Source of the DNA: Nocardia rhamnosiphila NBRC 108938
Lineage (GTDB): Bacteria; Actinomycetota; Actinomycetes; Mycobacteriales; Mycobacteriaceae
Direction: 5' to 3'
Assembly (NCBI RefSeq): GCF_000720425.1
Contig: NZ_JOAJ01000004.1
Span: 124,001-188,000, forward strand
DNA length: 64,000 nucleotides
Shown here: piece by piece, positions 8,982 to 17,012 of the stretch
How the letters are laid out: each line of letters starts with the position of its first letter
How positions within the stretch are numbered: the first letter of the stretch is position 1
The notes under the pieces: generated by a model
Told to the model about the DNA's origin: nothing
What the model saw: the letters and a program-made list of their open reading frames with translations, nothing else
Databases searched by the model: none
Position numbers and translations under genes: made by a program

Positions 8982-8997
8982 GATGACCTGGGTCATC
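8982..8997. promoter_or_regulatory. Palindrome upstream of ESX-substrate operon
   Basis: GATGACC and GGTCATC form a perfect 7-bp inverted repeat with a 2-nt centre, 150 bp upstream of the WXG100-like start codon. It is a candidate operator; the cognate regulator is unknown. Confidence 0.4.
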
Positions 8998-9432
8998 GCA
9001 GTGCCACCCGGAAGGTGGTCCTCAGCGCGCCGGAGGACGATGTCCCCGGCATGGCAGGTCGTGGTCGTGGTTCTCGATCTCGGCTCGGACCCAGGCCGGT
9101 TACAACAGTTGTGACGTCCACGATTCATCAGGCCGATTGCCGCGGGTAACCTCGGCCGACGATCGTGCGCGCCCACAGAGCCTTGCCGGATGGACAGCGT
9201 CTTGCCTATCTGCACACGCAGCGTCGCTTCCCGCGCCACCACTGCTGCCGCAGGACGGAGTACCCCGGCCTGCCGACTGTTGCCGATCGGTCGGCGCTAT
9301 ATCCCGGATACTCGGTCACCAGGACATCACGCCCGGCGCGCGCGATTCCGGGTACGCATCCCCGCCGTCAACGTCGGTTTTCCGACTTTCACCATCTCGA
9401 CCAGCGTCGATCCGGGACCCACCGGAATCGAT

Positions 9433-9447
9433 GCCACGTTTCGTGGC
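9433..9447. promoter_or_regulatory. Palindrome upstream of aldehyde dehydrogenase
   Basis: GCCACG-TTT-CGTGGC is a perfect 6-bp inverted repeat with a 3-nt spacer, 165 bp before the dehydrogenase ATG. It is a candidate operator. Confidence 0.45.
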
Positions 9448-9611
9448 GAACACGGCGTACTACCGTCCGGTACGCGGCATAGTGAGGTATATCACGCTCT
9501 ACCCGGCGTGCGTTCAGCGCCCGAGTCGACCGAGGAGTTCGTCATGATGCGATACCTCCGCCTTCGCTTCGGCCTCCGCGCACCGCATGAATCCACTTCG
9601 AGGAGTACCTC

Positions 9612-11129
9612 ATGACCTACGCCAAGCCCGGTGCCGACGGCAGCATCGTCAGCTATGCCCGCCGATACGACAATTTCATCGGGGGTGAGTGGACCGCGCC
9701 CGTCGAAGGTAAATACTTCGACAATCCGTCTCCGGTCGATGGCGAAACCTTCTGCGAGGTGGCGCGTTCCACCGCTCCCGATGTGGAGCTGGCACTGGAT
9801 GCCGCGCATGCGGCCGCCGACGGGTGGGGGGCCACTTCCACCACCGAGCGCGCGAATATCCTCAACAAGATCGCGGATCGGATCGAGGAGAATCTGGAGG
9901 CGCTGGCGGTCGCGGAGACCTGGGAGAACGGAAAACCGGTCCGGGAGACGAAGGCGGCGGACCTGCCGCTGGCCGTGGATCATTTCCGGTATTTCGCCGG
10001 GGCCATCCGCGCCCAGGAGGGCGGGATCAGCGAAATCGACGCCGATACCATCGCCTATCACTTCCATGAGCCGCTGGGCGTGGTGGGTCAGATCATTCCG
10101 TGGAATTTCCCTATTCTCATGGCCACCTGGAAATTGGCGCCGGCTCTGGCGGCCGGTAACGCGGTGGTGCTGAAACCGGCCGAGCAGACGCCGGCGTCGA
10201 TCATGAAGGTGATCGAGCTGATCGGCGACCTGTTGCCGCCGGGTGTGTTGAACGTGGTGAACGGTTTCGGGGTGGAGACCGGTAAGCCGCTGGCGTCGAG
10301 TCCGCGGGTGGCGAAGGTGGCGTTCACCGGGGAGACCACCACGGGCCGGTTGATCATGCAGTACGCGAGCGAGAACATCATCCCGGTCACCCTGGAACTG
10401 GGCGGGAAGAGCCCGAACATTTTCCTGCCTGATGTCATGGCGGCCGATGACGATTTCCTGGACAAGGCTGTCGAGGGTTTCGTGATGTTCGCGCTGAACC
10501 AGGGCGAGGTCTGCACCTGCCCGTCGCGGGCGCTGGTCCATTCGTCGATCTACGACGAGTTCATGGCCCGCTGCGTGGAGCGCACCAAGGCGATCGTGAG
10601 CGGCGATCCGCTCGACGACGCGACCATGATCGGCGCGCAGGCCAGTAACGACCAGCTCGAGAAGATCCTCTCCTACATCGATATCGGCAGGAAAGAAGGC
10701 GCCGAGGTGCTCACCGGCGGCGGTTCCCGTTCGGTCGAGGGCTACCCGAACGGCTTCTACGTGGAGCCGACCATCTTCAAGGGCAGCAACGATATGCGTA
10801 TCTTCCAGGAGGAGATCTTCGGCCCGGTCGTCTCGGTCACCACTTTCGATTCCACCGAGGAGGCCCTGAAGATCGCGAACGACACCCTCTACGGTCTCGG
10901 CGCGGGCGTCTGGACCCGGGACGGCAATACCGCCTACCGGCTGGGTCGCGGTATCAAGGCCGGCCGTGTGTGGACGAACTGCTATCACGCCTATCCGGCG
11001 CATGCGGCGTTCGGCGGCTACAAGAAGTCGGGTATCGGCCGGGAGAATCACGCGCAGATGCTGGACCACTACCAGCAGACCAAGAACCTGCTGGTCAGCT
11101 ATTCACCGCAGAAGCTCGGGTTCTTCTGA
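9612..11129 (+). CDS. NAD-dependent aldehyde dehydrogenase
   Basis: A 505-residue ALDH-superfamily enzyme oxidising an aldehyde to its carboxylate. Key residues are present: PWNFP (163-167) in the cofactor/transition-state loop, KPAEQTP (188-194), general-base Glu262 in LELGGKSPN, and catalytic Cys301 in GEVCTC, with a second Cys at 303. The sequence resembles the ExaC/AcoD-type acetaldehyde or alcohol-pathway dehydrogenases. The pairing with a DUF779 gene, which overlaps the stop by 1 nt, is characteristic of that group. The ATG is preceded by GAGGAG (about 9599-9604). The substrate is inferred only. Confidence 0.93.
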   Translation: MTYAKPGADGSIVSYARRYDNFIGGEWTAPVEGKYFDNPSPVDGETFCEVARSTAPDVELALDAAHAAADGWGATSTTERANILNKIADRIEENLEALAVAETWENGKPVRETKAADLPLAVDHFRYFAGAIRAQEGGISEIDADTIAYHFHEPLGVVGQIIPWNFPILMATWKLAPALAAGNAVVLKPAEQTPASIMKVIELIGDLLPPGVLNVVNGFGVETGKPLASSPRVAKVAFTGETTTGRLIMQYASENIIPVTLELGGKSPNIFLPDVMAADDDFLDKAVEGFVMFALNQGEVCTCPSRALVHSSIYDEFMARCVERTKAIVSGDPLDDATMIGAQASNDQLEKILSYIDIGRKEGAEVLTGGGSRSVEGYPNGFYVEPTIFKGSNDMRIFQEEIFGPVVSVTTFDSTEEALKIANDTLYGLGAGVWTRDGNTAYRLGRGIKAGRVWTNCYHAYPAHAAFGGYKKSGIGRENHAQMLDHYQQTKNLLVSYSPQKLGFF

Positions 11130-11530
11130 TGCCGGACCCGAACCGGGTGGAACTCACCGAGATCGCCGCCGATCTGCTGCACGAGCTGATCGAACGGCAC
11201 GGTCCGGTGATGTTCCACCAGTCCGGCGGGTGCTGCGACGGCAGCGCCCCCATGTGTTACCCGCGCGGCGAGTTCCGGGTCGGGGCGCAGGATGTGCTGC
11301 TGGGGCAGGTGGATGTGGACACCCCGTTCTGGATGAGCGCGGACCAGTACCAGTATTGGAAGCACACCCATCTGACGGTGGACGTGGTGCCCGGGCGCGG
11401 GAGCGGATTCTCCCTGGAGGCCCCGGAGGGCGTGCGGTTCCTGATCCGGTCCCGGCTGCTCACCGACGAGGAGTTCCTCCGGCTCGAAGCCGCGCCGCCC
11501 CCGCCTACGGGCGCGGATATCGCCGACTGA
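11129..11530 (+). CDS. DUF779 family protein
   Basis: A 133-residue protein beginning at the ATG that shares one base with the aldehyde dehydrogenase stop (TGATG), so translation is coupled. It carries the DUF779 pattern: HGPVMFHQSGGCCDGSAPMC near residue 25, VLLGQVDVDTPFWM, and HTHLTVDVVPGRGSGFSLE. The conserved Cys-Cys and Cys residues could bind a metal. The function is unproven; the family is nearly always encoded beside an ALDH of this type and may serve it. An upstream in-frame extension reaching 10970 is only overlap with the ALDH gene. Confidence 0.88.
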   Translation: MPDPNRVELTEIAADLLHELIERHGPVMFHQSGGCCDGSAPMCYPRGEFRVGAQDVLLGQVDVDTPFWMSADQYQYWKHTHLTVDVVPGRGSGFSLEAPEGVRFLIRSRLLTDEEFLRLEAAPPPPTGADIAD

Positions 11531-11734
11531 TCGCCGCCCGGCCCGCCCGGCCTCGGCTCATACCGAGCGGGCCCGGCGGCCGCAGCGTCGGCCTACCGCC
11601 GAACGGGCCCGGCGGGTCGGGCGGCATGCGCAGCCCCGGTATCGGATCATCGATCGAATCCGGCCGGGGCCGATCAATTCCGGCTCCGGGATCCGTCGTC
11701 AGTGCATACCAGCCGTCAGCCGAGGAGGATCGTC

Positions 11735-12208
11735 ATGCAGAAGATCGTCACCAATCTCTGGTACGACACTCAGGCCGAGGAGGCCGCGGAGTTCTACTGT
11801 TCCCTGTTCCCGGACGGGAAGATCACCGGGGTGCAGCGCTATACGGAATCGGGTATGCGGGAAGCGGGGACGGTGATGCTGGTCGATTTCCAGCTCGCCG
11901 GCCAGCAGTTCACCGCGATCAACGGCGGCGGCGACTACCACTACACCCACGCCATGTCGCTGCTGGTGAACTGTGACGATCAGGCCGAGGTGGACCGGTT
12001 GTGGGAGGCGCTGCTCGCCGACGGCGGCGAGGAGGTGCAGCGCGGCTGGCTCAACGACAAGTACGGGGTGCCGTGGCAGATCTGGCCCAGCGAGGCCAAC
12101 GAACTGCTCTCCGGTGACGATCCGGTGGCGGTCGACCGCGCTCTCGCGGCCATGTATCAGATGAAGAAGATCGACATGCAGGTCATGCGGGAGGCCTACG
12201 CCGGCTGA
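11735..12208 (+). CDS. VOC-family (PhnB/3-demethylubiquinone methyltransferase-like) protein
   Basis: A 157-residue protein opening with QKIVTNLWYDTQAEEAAEFYCSLFPDGKI, the hallmark of PhnB-like vicinal-oxygen-chelate proteins. Further matches are FQLAGQQFTAINGG and YGVPWQIWP, the latter ending the metal-binding half of the fold. The superfamily includes glyoxalases, dioxygenases and resistance proteins; the substrate cannot be told here. The ATG at 11735 follows GAGGAGG (11722-11728) at good spacing, so I reject an 11-codon upstream extension. It is followed by the remains of a TetR gene on the other strand. Confidence 0.82.
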   Translation: MQKIVTNLWYDTQAEEAAEFYCSLFPDGKITGVQRYTESGMREAGTVMLVDFQLAGQQFTAINGGGDYHYTHAMSLLVNCDDQAEVDRLWEALLADGGEEVQRGWLNDKYGVPWQIWPSEANELLSGDDPVAVDRALAAMYQMKKIDMQVMREAYAG

Positions 12209-12681
12209 TCCGCTTCCGGCGGCCGCGCCGGGTGGGTTCCGGCGCGTTGCCGGCCCCAGGCGAACTCACCCGGCCGCGGTGGCGGGCCCGTAGCTCCCCC
12301 TCGGACGCCAACCCGGCGATCAGGACTGCGAGCACCCGGCGGTGCAGTTGGCGCACGACTCCGGCGGCCGGCTGATTGTTGCGCGGTGCGCTGCCGGTCG
12401 GGTGTCGAAACCGCCGCGCTGCTTCCAGTACCAGGCCGTTACCCTGCGGCGTTCCCCTCTCGCAGCCGGCCCGTCGCCTGCGCCCGCCGCACCAACTCCG
12501 TGTTCGCATAGTCCGCGTGGATCACCTCGCCCGCCCGTTCGGCCAACGCGGCGATCGGCGCCTTCGGTCCGGCAAGGAATACCTCCTGGGCGGCTTCCAG
12601 GACGAGGCTGTCGTTGCGGGCGGCCTGTGCTCGACGGCCGCCCAGAGGCTTATGAGCAGGTGTTTCCGCTGATTTCGGCAA
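12183..12681 (-). pseudogene. Degenerate TetR-family regulator
   Basis: The first 54 codons from ATG 12681 read as a TetR N-terminus (GRRAQAARNDSLVLEAAQEVFLA, then APIAALAERAG, the start of the helix-turn-helix). The frame then jumps directly to a C-terminal-like segment (ELVRRAQATGRLREG) and stops at 12439. Further downstream on the same strand, other frames contain TetR C-terminal fragments: TPDRQRTAQQ, then VVRQLHRRVLAVLIAGL. So about 90 central codons are missing and at least two frameshifts follow. The gene is divergent from the epoxide hydrolase, and the operators between them remain. Confidence 0.7.
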
Positions 12682-12701
12682 GCACAGAACACATCACTTG
12701 A

Positions 12702-12750
12702 AACGGAATGGTCCGTTCTGCTATCTTTAAATAGAACAAATCATTCCGTT
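12702..12750. promoter_or_regulatory. Pair of TetR-type operators before epoxide hydrolase
   Basis: AACGGAATGGTCCGTT (12702-12717) is an inverted repeat with 6-bp perfect arms AACGGA/TCCGTT. The reverse complement of 12735-12750, AACGGAATGATTTGTT, matches it at 13 of 16 positions, so there is a second copy in the opposite orientation 33 bp away. The AT-rich DNA between (TATCTTTAAATAG, 12722-12734) probably holds the promoter. This layout is typical of a TetR autoregulator and its divergent target. Confidence 0.7.
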
Positions 12751-12768
12751 CCAAACAAAGGATCCGAC

Positions 12769-13854
12769 ATGGCCGCCATCCAGCCCTTCCGCATCGAGGT
12801 CGCCCAAGCCGATATCGACGAGCTGCGCAACCGGCTGCAGCGCAGCCGCTGGGCCGATCAGATTCCGGGCTCCGGCGACGAGTACGGCGTGAGCGTCGAC
12901 CGGGTCCGCGCCCTGGCGGAGCACTGGCTCCGGCTCGATTGGCGGAAGCTGGAGGAGCAGCTCAACGCCCACCCCCACTTCGTGACCGAGATCGACGGTC
13001 AACGGATCCACTTCCTGCACGTCCGCGCACAGCAGGGCACCGGGTTCCCGCTGGTCCTCACCCACGGCTGGCCCGGCACCTTCATCGAATTCCTGCGCCT
13101 GATCGAGCCGCTGACCGCCGCGGGTTTCGATCTCGTCGTCCCCTCGGTCCCCGGTTACGGGTTCTCCGGACCCACCACCGAGAAGGGCTGGAACGACCAG
13201 CGGATCGCCCGCGCCTGGGCCGAGCTGATGAGCCGGCTCGGCTACGAGCGTTTCGGTGCGGTGGGCAACGACGGCGGATCGTCGATCTCGGTCGAACTGG
13301 GTCGTTTCGCACCGGACCGTGTCGTGGGATTGCATGTGGCCCAGGTGTATTCGTTCCCGTCGGGGGACCCCGCCGAGCTGGCGGACCTGGATGCCGACGA
13401 GCAGCGGTCGCTGGAGACACTGAACTGGTTCGTGGCGAACAAGATGGGTTTCAATGTGCTGCAGTCACAGCAGCCGCAGACCCTCGCGCACGCCCTCGCG
13501 GACTCACCGTCGGGCCTGCTCGGCTGGAACGGACAGCTCCTGGGCCCGGACCTGGACGACGAGTTCGTGATCGCCAATATCGCCGTCCACTGGTTCACCG
13601 GCACGGCGGGTTCGGCGATCCGGCACTACTTCGAGAAGGACAAGGCCCCCGCCCCCACCGCACCGTCGACGGTGCCGCTGGCGCTGTGCGGCTCTACCGG
13701 CGATTTCCACGGGATCCGGCGGTTCGCCGAGCGCGATCACCATATCGTGTCGTGGCGTACACACGACGTGCACACCCACTACCTGCACCACGTCGCGGCG
13801 GATCTCATGGCCGCCGAGATCACCGAGTTCTTCGGCGAGTACCGCGGCCGGTGA
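12769..13854 (+). CDS. Epoxide hydrolase (EHN-domain alpha/beta hydrolase)
   Basis: A 361-residue alpha/beta hydrolase with an N-terminal EHN domain (residues 1 to about 105; FRIEVAQADIDELRNRLQRSRW), as in microsomal-type epoxide hydrolases. The oxyanion motif HGWPG is at 99-103, the nucleophile elbow GNDGG at 166-170 with Asp168, and a cap-domain region at about 200-290. A catalytic His is probably in the THYLHH segment near 340. It would open epoxides to diols; the substrate is unknown. It starts at ATG 12769 after AAAGGA, and is transcribed divergently from a broken TetR gene that probably once repressed it. Confidence 0.9.
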   Translation: MAAIQPFRIEVAQADIDELRNRLQRSRWADQIPGSGDEYGVSVDRVRALAEHWLRLDWRKLEEQLNAHPHFVTEIDGQRIHFLHVRAQQGTGFPLVLTHGWPGTFIEFLRLIEPLTAAGFDLVVPSVPGYGFSGPTTEKGWNDQRIARAWAELMSRLGYERFGAVGNDGGSSISVELGRFAPDRVVGLHVAQVYSFPSGDPAELADLDADEQRSLETLNWFVANKMGFNVLQSQQPQTLAHALADSPSGLLGWNGQLLGPDLDDEFVIANIAVHWFTGTAGSAIRHYFEKDKAPAPTAPSTVPLALCGSTGDFHGIRRFAERDHHIVSWRTHDVHTHYLHHVAADLMAAEITEFFGEYRGR

Positions 13855-13874
13855 GCCGCGGCCGTAGCGATCCG

Positions 13875-13897
13875 GCACCGCGGCGGGTCCGCGGTGC
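13875..13897. terminator. Hairpin between convergent genes
   Basis: GCACCGCGG and CCGCGGTGC form a perfect 9-bp stem with a 5-nt loop, between the epoxide hydrolase stop and the convergent small gene ending at 13916. Confidence 0.6.
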
Positions 13898-13915
13898 ACA
13901 TCGCTGCGCAAACGG

Positions 13916-14188
13916 TCAGGAATGCTCCTTCAAGTACTCCAGATAGAACCCGCGCAGCGCCTCGGCGAGTTCGCCGTCACCTGCGTGAACATAGTCGTCG
14001 AGCATGGGCACCACCCATTTGATATCGGCTTCGCTCTCTCCGGCCCGGCCCGCCGTGGCCTCCGCCGCCGGGATCCGGGTCAGCAGTTCCCAGAGGAAGC
14101 GGATATCACCGTGCCGCACCGCGAGCCTCACCGCGCGGTCGTGCAGTTCCTTCGACGAGAGCTTGTCCAACTCCTCGTACTGGGTCAT
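13916..14188 (-). CDS. Conserved hypothetical 90-residue protein
   Basis: A soluble, mostly helical protein from ATG 14188: TQYEELDKLSSKELHDRAVRLAVRHGDIRFLWELLTRIP, then an acidic C-terminal helix ending LRGFYLEYLKEHS. I do not recognise a named domain. It lies divergent from the DUF488 gene with 112 nt between the starts. The in-frame extension upstream to 14344 overlaps the DUF488 coding strand and is Pro/Arg-rich, so I exclude it. Confidence 0.7.
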   Translation of the reverse strand: MTQYEELDKLSSKELHDRAVRLAVRHGDIRFLWELLTRIPAAEATAGRAGESEADIKWVVPMLDDYVHAGDGELAEALRGFYLEYLKEHS

Positions 14189-14300
14189 ATCGCCGACTCT
14201 AATCCCGGCGCCGGGTTCCGGGCCCGGTTTCCGGGAGGGTCGCCGGGCCGACGCCGCGTGGCGTACCCACGCCGGGCCGATACCGTGCTGCGATGACCCG

Positions 14301-14684
14301 ATGACCGACGAAACCCTCACCCCACCGCCCGGCTTCCAGGTCAAACGCGTCTACGAGGCCCCCGCGGCCGACGACGGATACCGGGTGCTCGTCGACCGCC
14401 TGTGGCCGCGCGGCCTCGCCAAGGCCGTCGCCCGGATCGACGAATGGGCCAAGGAGATCACCCCCTCGACCGAGTTGCGCCGGTGGTTCCACGAGGACCC
14501 CGACGGCCGGCGCACCGAATTCGCCGACCGCTACCGGGCCGAGCTCGCCGAACCGGCGGCCCGCGAGGTACTCCACCGGTTACAGGAGCGCGCCGGCAGC
14601 AGCCCGCCGGTGACTTTGGTCACCGCGGTCAAAGAGCCGGGTCACAGCCATGTTCCGGTACTCGTGGAGCAGTTGCGCGAGTGA
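14301..14684 (+). CDS. DUF488 family protein
   Basis: 127 residues with the full DUF488 signature: VKRVYEAP, DGYRVLVDRLWPRGLAK (about 27-43), IDEWAKEITPSTELRRWF, and a C-terminal VTLVTAVKEPGHSHVPVL. The family is widespread and of unknown function. Its start is unusual: ATG 14301 overlaps the stop of a 3-codon reading frame (ATG ACC CGA TGA, 14293-14304) that begins 6 nt after TACCGT (14281-14286), a plausible leaderless -10. Confidence 0.9.
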   Translation: MTDETLTPPPGFQVKRVYEAPAADDGYRVLVDRLWPRGLAKAVARIDEWAKEITPSTELRRWFHEDPDGRRTEFADRYRAELAEPAAREVLHRLQERAGSSPPVTLVTAVKEPGHSHVPVLVEQLRE

Positions 14685-15087
14685 GGTGACCCGCGCCGGG
14701 CGACACGAAGGCGAACCCGGAGCGAACACGCCGCCCCGGTACCGGGACAGCGTGAATTCCACCGATACCTGATCCGAATCGATCGCAGGCCGTCGATACC
14801 CATGCTGACCTGCGCGAAACCGGCCGAACCGGGGCCAGTTCACAGCGAATTCACCAAAGCCTCCCGCATTTCTCCGAGCGCACAGGGGTGGTGAGGAGGT
14901 AGCTTCGGAGTGGCGGGTCGCACGTTGCGGTTCGCTCGGGAGGTCCTGACCGTGACTGAGAAACTCAGTACGAGGGGGCCGGCACCCGGTCCTCGTGGCC
15001 ACTGACGCACCACGTCAGCAGCCATCCGGACCTACCGGCCCAGCGAGACTGTCTGTGTGGGTGCCGCGCAGACCATAGGAGCCTACC
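14685..15087 (+). other. phoH2 upstream region (403 bp)
   Basis: There is no long gene. The proximal half has no clear features. The distal half holds a ribosome-site-preceded 17-codon open frame (annotated separately) with two overlapping inverted repeats, which gives this stretch the look of a 5' leader of phoH2. Mycobacterial phoH2 is reported to be preceded by a small antitoxin gene (phoAT); I see no frame here long enough to call as such. Confidence 0.5.
14952..15005 (+). CDS. Small leader ORF upstream of phoH2 (17 codons)
   Basis: GTG 14952 to TGA 15005 would encode MTEKLSTRGPAPGPRGH. A ribosome site GGGAGG lies about 8 nt upstream. The start of the frame carries the perfect inverted repeat ACTGAG-AAA-CTCAGT (14955-14969), and its second half forms a two-part hairpin (CGAGG/CCTCG around CCGG/CCGG, 14970-14994). 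It could be a leader peptide coupled to a hairpin switch, or a remnant of a PhoAT-like gene. Translation is unproven. Confidence 0.35.
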   Translation: MTEKLSTRGPAPGPRGH

Positions 15088-16437
15088 GTGACTGATAATC
15101 GCTCCGTATCCGCCCCTTCGGCGAATTCTCGCTTCATTGAGAAAGGTTTGAAAACCTTCGTCATCGACACCTCGGTGCTGCTGTCGGATCCCTGGGCAGT
15201 GACCCGGTTCGGTGAGCATCATGTGGTATTGCCGCTGGTCGTGATCAGCGAACTCGAAGGTAAACGACACCATCACGAACTCGGCTGGTTCGCCCGCGAG
15301 GCCCTGCGCATGCTCGACGATATGCGCGTGGCCCACGGCCGGCTCGACGAACCGCTGCCGATCGGCACCGAGGGCGGCACGTTGCAGGTGGAGCTGAACC
15401 ACACCGATCCGTCGGTGTTGCCGGTCGGTTTCCGCACCGAGAGCAACGATTCCCGCATCCTGGCCTGCGCGCTGAACTTCGCGGCCGAAGGCCGTCAGGT
15501 GGTGCTGGTGTCCAAGGACATCCCGATGCGGGTGAAGGCAAGTGCGGTAGGTCTACGGGCGGAGGGATATCACGCACAGGATGTGGTGACCTCCGGTTGG
15601 ACGGGCATGGTCGAGATCGACACCGCCTCCGAAATCGTCGACCGGCTCTACAGCGAATCGGTCGTCGATCTCGACGAGGCACGCGAACTGCCCTGCCACA
15701 CCGGGATCCGGCTCCTGGGCAACAATTCCAGCGCACTCGGCCGGGTGACACCGGACAAGCGGGTGCAGCTGGTGCGGGAACGGGAAGCGTTCGGGCTGCA
15801 CGGCCGCTCCGCGGAACAGCGGGTGGCATTGGACCTGCTGCTCGACGAGAGTGTCGGCATCGTCTCGCTGGGCGGCCGCGCCGGCACCGGTAAATCCGCG
15901 CTGGCCCTCACCGCCGGCCTGGAAGCGGTGCTGGAGAAGCGAACCCAGCGCAAGGTCGTGGTCTTCCGGCCGCTGTACGCGGTGGGCGGTCAGGAACTCG
16001 GTTATCTGCCGGGCACCGAGAACGAGAAGATGGGCCCCTGGGCGCAGGCCGTCTTCGACACCTTGGACGGGCTGGCCAGCCGCGAGGTCATGGAGGAGGT
16101 ACTCGGCCGGGATATGCTGGAAGTTCTCCCGCTGACCCATATTCGAGGCCGGTCGCTGCACGATTCGTTCGTGATCGTGGACGAAGCCCAGTCGTTGGAA
16201 CGCAATGTCCTGTTGACCGTGCTGAGCCGGCTCGGCAGCGGTTCCCGGGTGGTCCTGACCCACGATGTGGCCCAGCGCGACAACCTGCGGGTCGGCCGGC
16301 ACGACGGCGTCGCCGCGGTGGTCGAAAAGCTCAAGGGTCACCCCTTGTTCGCGCATATCACCCTGACCCGCAGTGAGCGGTCGCCGATCGCCGCACTGGT
16401 CACCGAGATGCTGGAGGAATACGGGCCCAACGCGTAG
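15088..16437 (+). CDS. phoH2: PIN-PhoH fusion protein (PhoH2), RNase/RNA helicase
   Basis: 449 residues with two domains. The N-terminal PIN nuclease (about 22-165) has acidic residues in VIDTSVLL (Asp27), SELEGKR (Glu55), NDSRIL (Asp121) and SKDIPMR (Asp144). The C-terminal PhoH ATPase has Walker A GRAGTGKS (263-270) and Walker B IVDEAQ (363-368). PhoH2 proteins of mycobacteria are reported to unwind and cleave RNA using ATP. GTG 15088 follows TAGGAG at good spacing. A small ORF with hairpins precedes it. It ends at a strong terminator shared with the convergent LEH-type gene. Confidence 0.95.
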   Translation: MTDNRSVSAPSANSRFIEKGLKTFVIDTSVLLSDPWAVTRFGEHHVVLPLVVISELEGKRHHHELGWFAREALRMLDDMRVAHGRLDEPLPIGTEGGTLQVELNHTDPSVLPVGFRTESNDSRILACALNFAAEGRQVVLVSKDIPMRVKASAVGLRAEGYHAQDVVTSGWTGMVEIDTASEIVDRLYSESVVDLDEARELPCHTGIRLLGNNSSALGRVTPDKRVQLVREREAFGLHGRSAEQRVALDLLLDESVGIVSLGGRAGTGKSALALTAGLEAVLEKRTQRKVVVFRPLYAVGGQELGYLPGTENEKMGPWAQAVFDTLDGLASREVMEEVLGRDMLEVLPLTHIRGRSLHDSFVIVDEAQSLERNVLLTVLSRLGSGSRVVLTHDVAQRDNLRVGRHDGVAAVVEKLKGHPLFAHITLTRSERSPIAALVTEMLEEYGPNA

Positions 16438-16457
16438 GCCCGGCGCACGACGCAGCT

Positions 16458-16487
16458 GTCCGAGAGCGCGCCACGGCGCTCTCGGAC
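16458..16487. terminator. Bidirectional hairpin after phoH2
   Basis: A perfect 12-bp stem (GTCCGAGAGCGC and complement) with a 6-nt loop, between convergent phoH2 and the LEH-type gene. Confidence 0.8.
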
Positions 16488-16515
16488 GGCGTCCGCGCGA
16501 TCGCGACCCGGCAGG

Positions 16516-16929
16516 TCAGCGGCCGAAAAGCGCCTTTACGACCCCGATCGCGGTGCCGCGCAGAAAGTTCTCCCAGCTGAAATGGTCGTGCCACAGCACG
16601 ATTCGGCCGTCGCGCAGTTCGAAGGTCCCCATCACCCAGAACGAGATGCGCACCGGCCCGAACCGCAGCACATCGGTGCGATCGGTGAGCACCACCGATC
16701 CGTCCGCGGCGATATGGTGCATCTGCGCCGAGAACCCGAACTGCTCCCGGTCCAGGCCCCGTAGCAACTTCCCGACCCGCCGTGCCCCGCGCACATCCGG
16801 CAGCGAGGTGTTCTTCCAGACGATATCGGGGTGCACCAGTTCCAGCGCCTCGTCGAGCGCACCGATCTCCATCGCGGTGAAGAACTCGCGGACCGTGGTG
16901 ACCGCGTCCTGATTCAGCTCGGTATCCAT
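16516..16929 (-). CDS. Limonene-1,2-epoxide hydrolase family protein
   Basis: A 137-residue cone-shaped SnoaL/NTF2-type protein of the LEH family. The Arg-Asp-Asp catalytic set is present: Arg84 and Asp86 in LTDRTDV and Asp115 in WHDHFSW, with the family motif FWVMGTFELRDGRIVLW between them. LEH enzymes open epoxides in one step; the mycobacterial EphG relative acts on sterol- or lipid-like epoxides. The substrate here is unknown. It is transcribed leftwards, downstream of the glyA terminator. Confidence 0.85.
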   Translation of the reverse strand: MDTELNQDAVTTVREFFTAMEIGALDEALELVHPDIVWKNTSLPDVRGARRVGKLLRGLDREQFGFSAQMHHIAADGSVVLTDRTDVLRFGPVRISFWVMGTFELRDGRIVLWHDHFSWENFLRGTAIGVVKALFGR

Positions 16930-16967
16930 TGTTCGAGCCTAGGATGCCGCCCCGGCAGGAGCCAGGG

Positions 16968-17005
16968 TGCTGTGTTTTCGGCGCGGCCGCGCCGAAAACA
17001 CAGCA
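16968..17005 (-). terminator. 38-bp perfect palindromic terminator of glyA
   Basis: A 38-bp perfect palindrome (outer arm TGCTGTGTTTTCGG..., centred near 16986) beginning 8 nt past the glyA stop. It includes an A/T-rich segment on each arm, so it resembles a classical intrinsic terminator and would work in both directions. Confidence 0.9.
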
Positions 17006-17012
17006 TCGGAAA

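Larger units (their letters stand above)
8831..9611. other. 781-bp divergent intergenic region
   Basis: This separates the ESX-substrate operon (leftward) from the aldehyde dehydrogenase gene (rightward). No open frame here has codon usage or residues like a real gene. It contains a -10-like TATGGT (8869-8864, minus strand) and two perfect inverted repeats annotated separately. I see no tRNA or IS ends. Confidence 0.6.

Noticed and set aside
9137..9615. Several overlapping 100-140-codon frames before the aldehyde dehydrogenase
   Set aside because: They have a His/Arg/Pro-rich composition with no ribosome sites, and the palindrome at 9433 falls within them.
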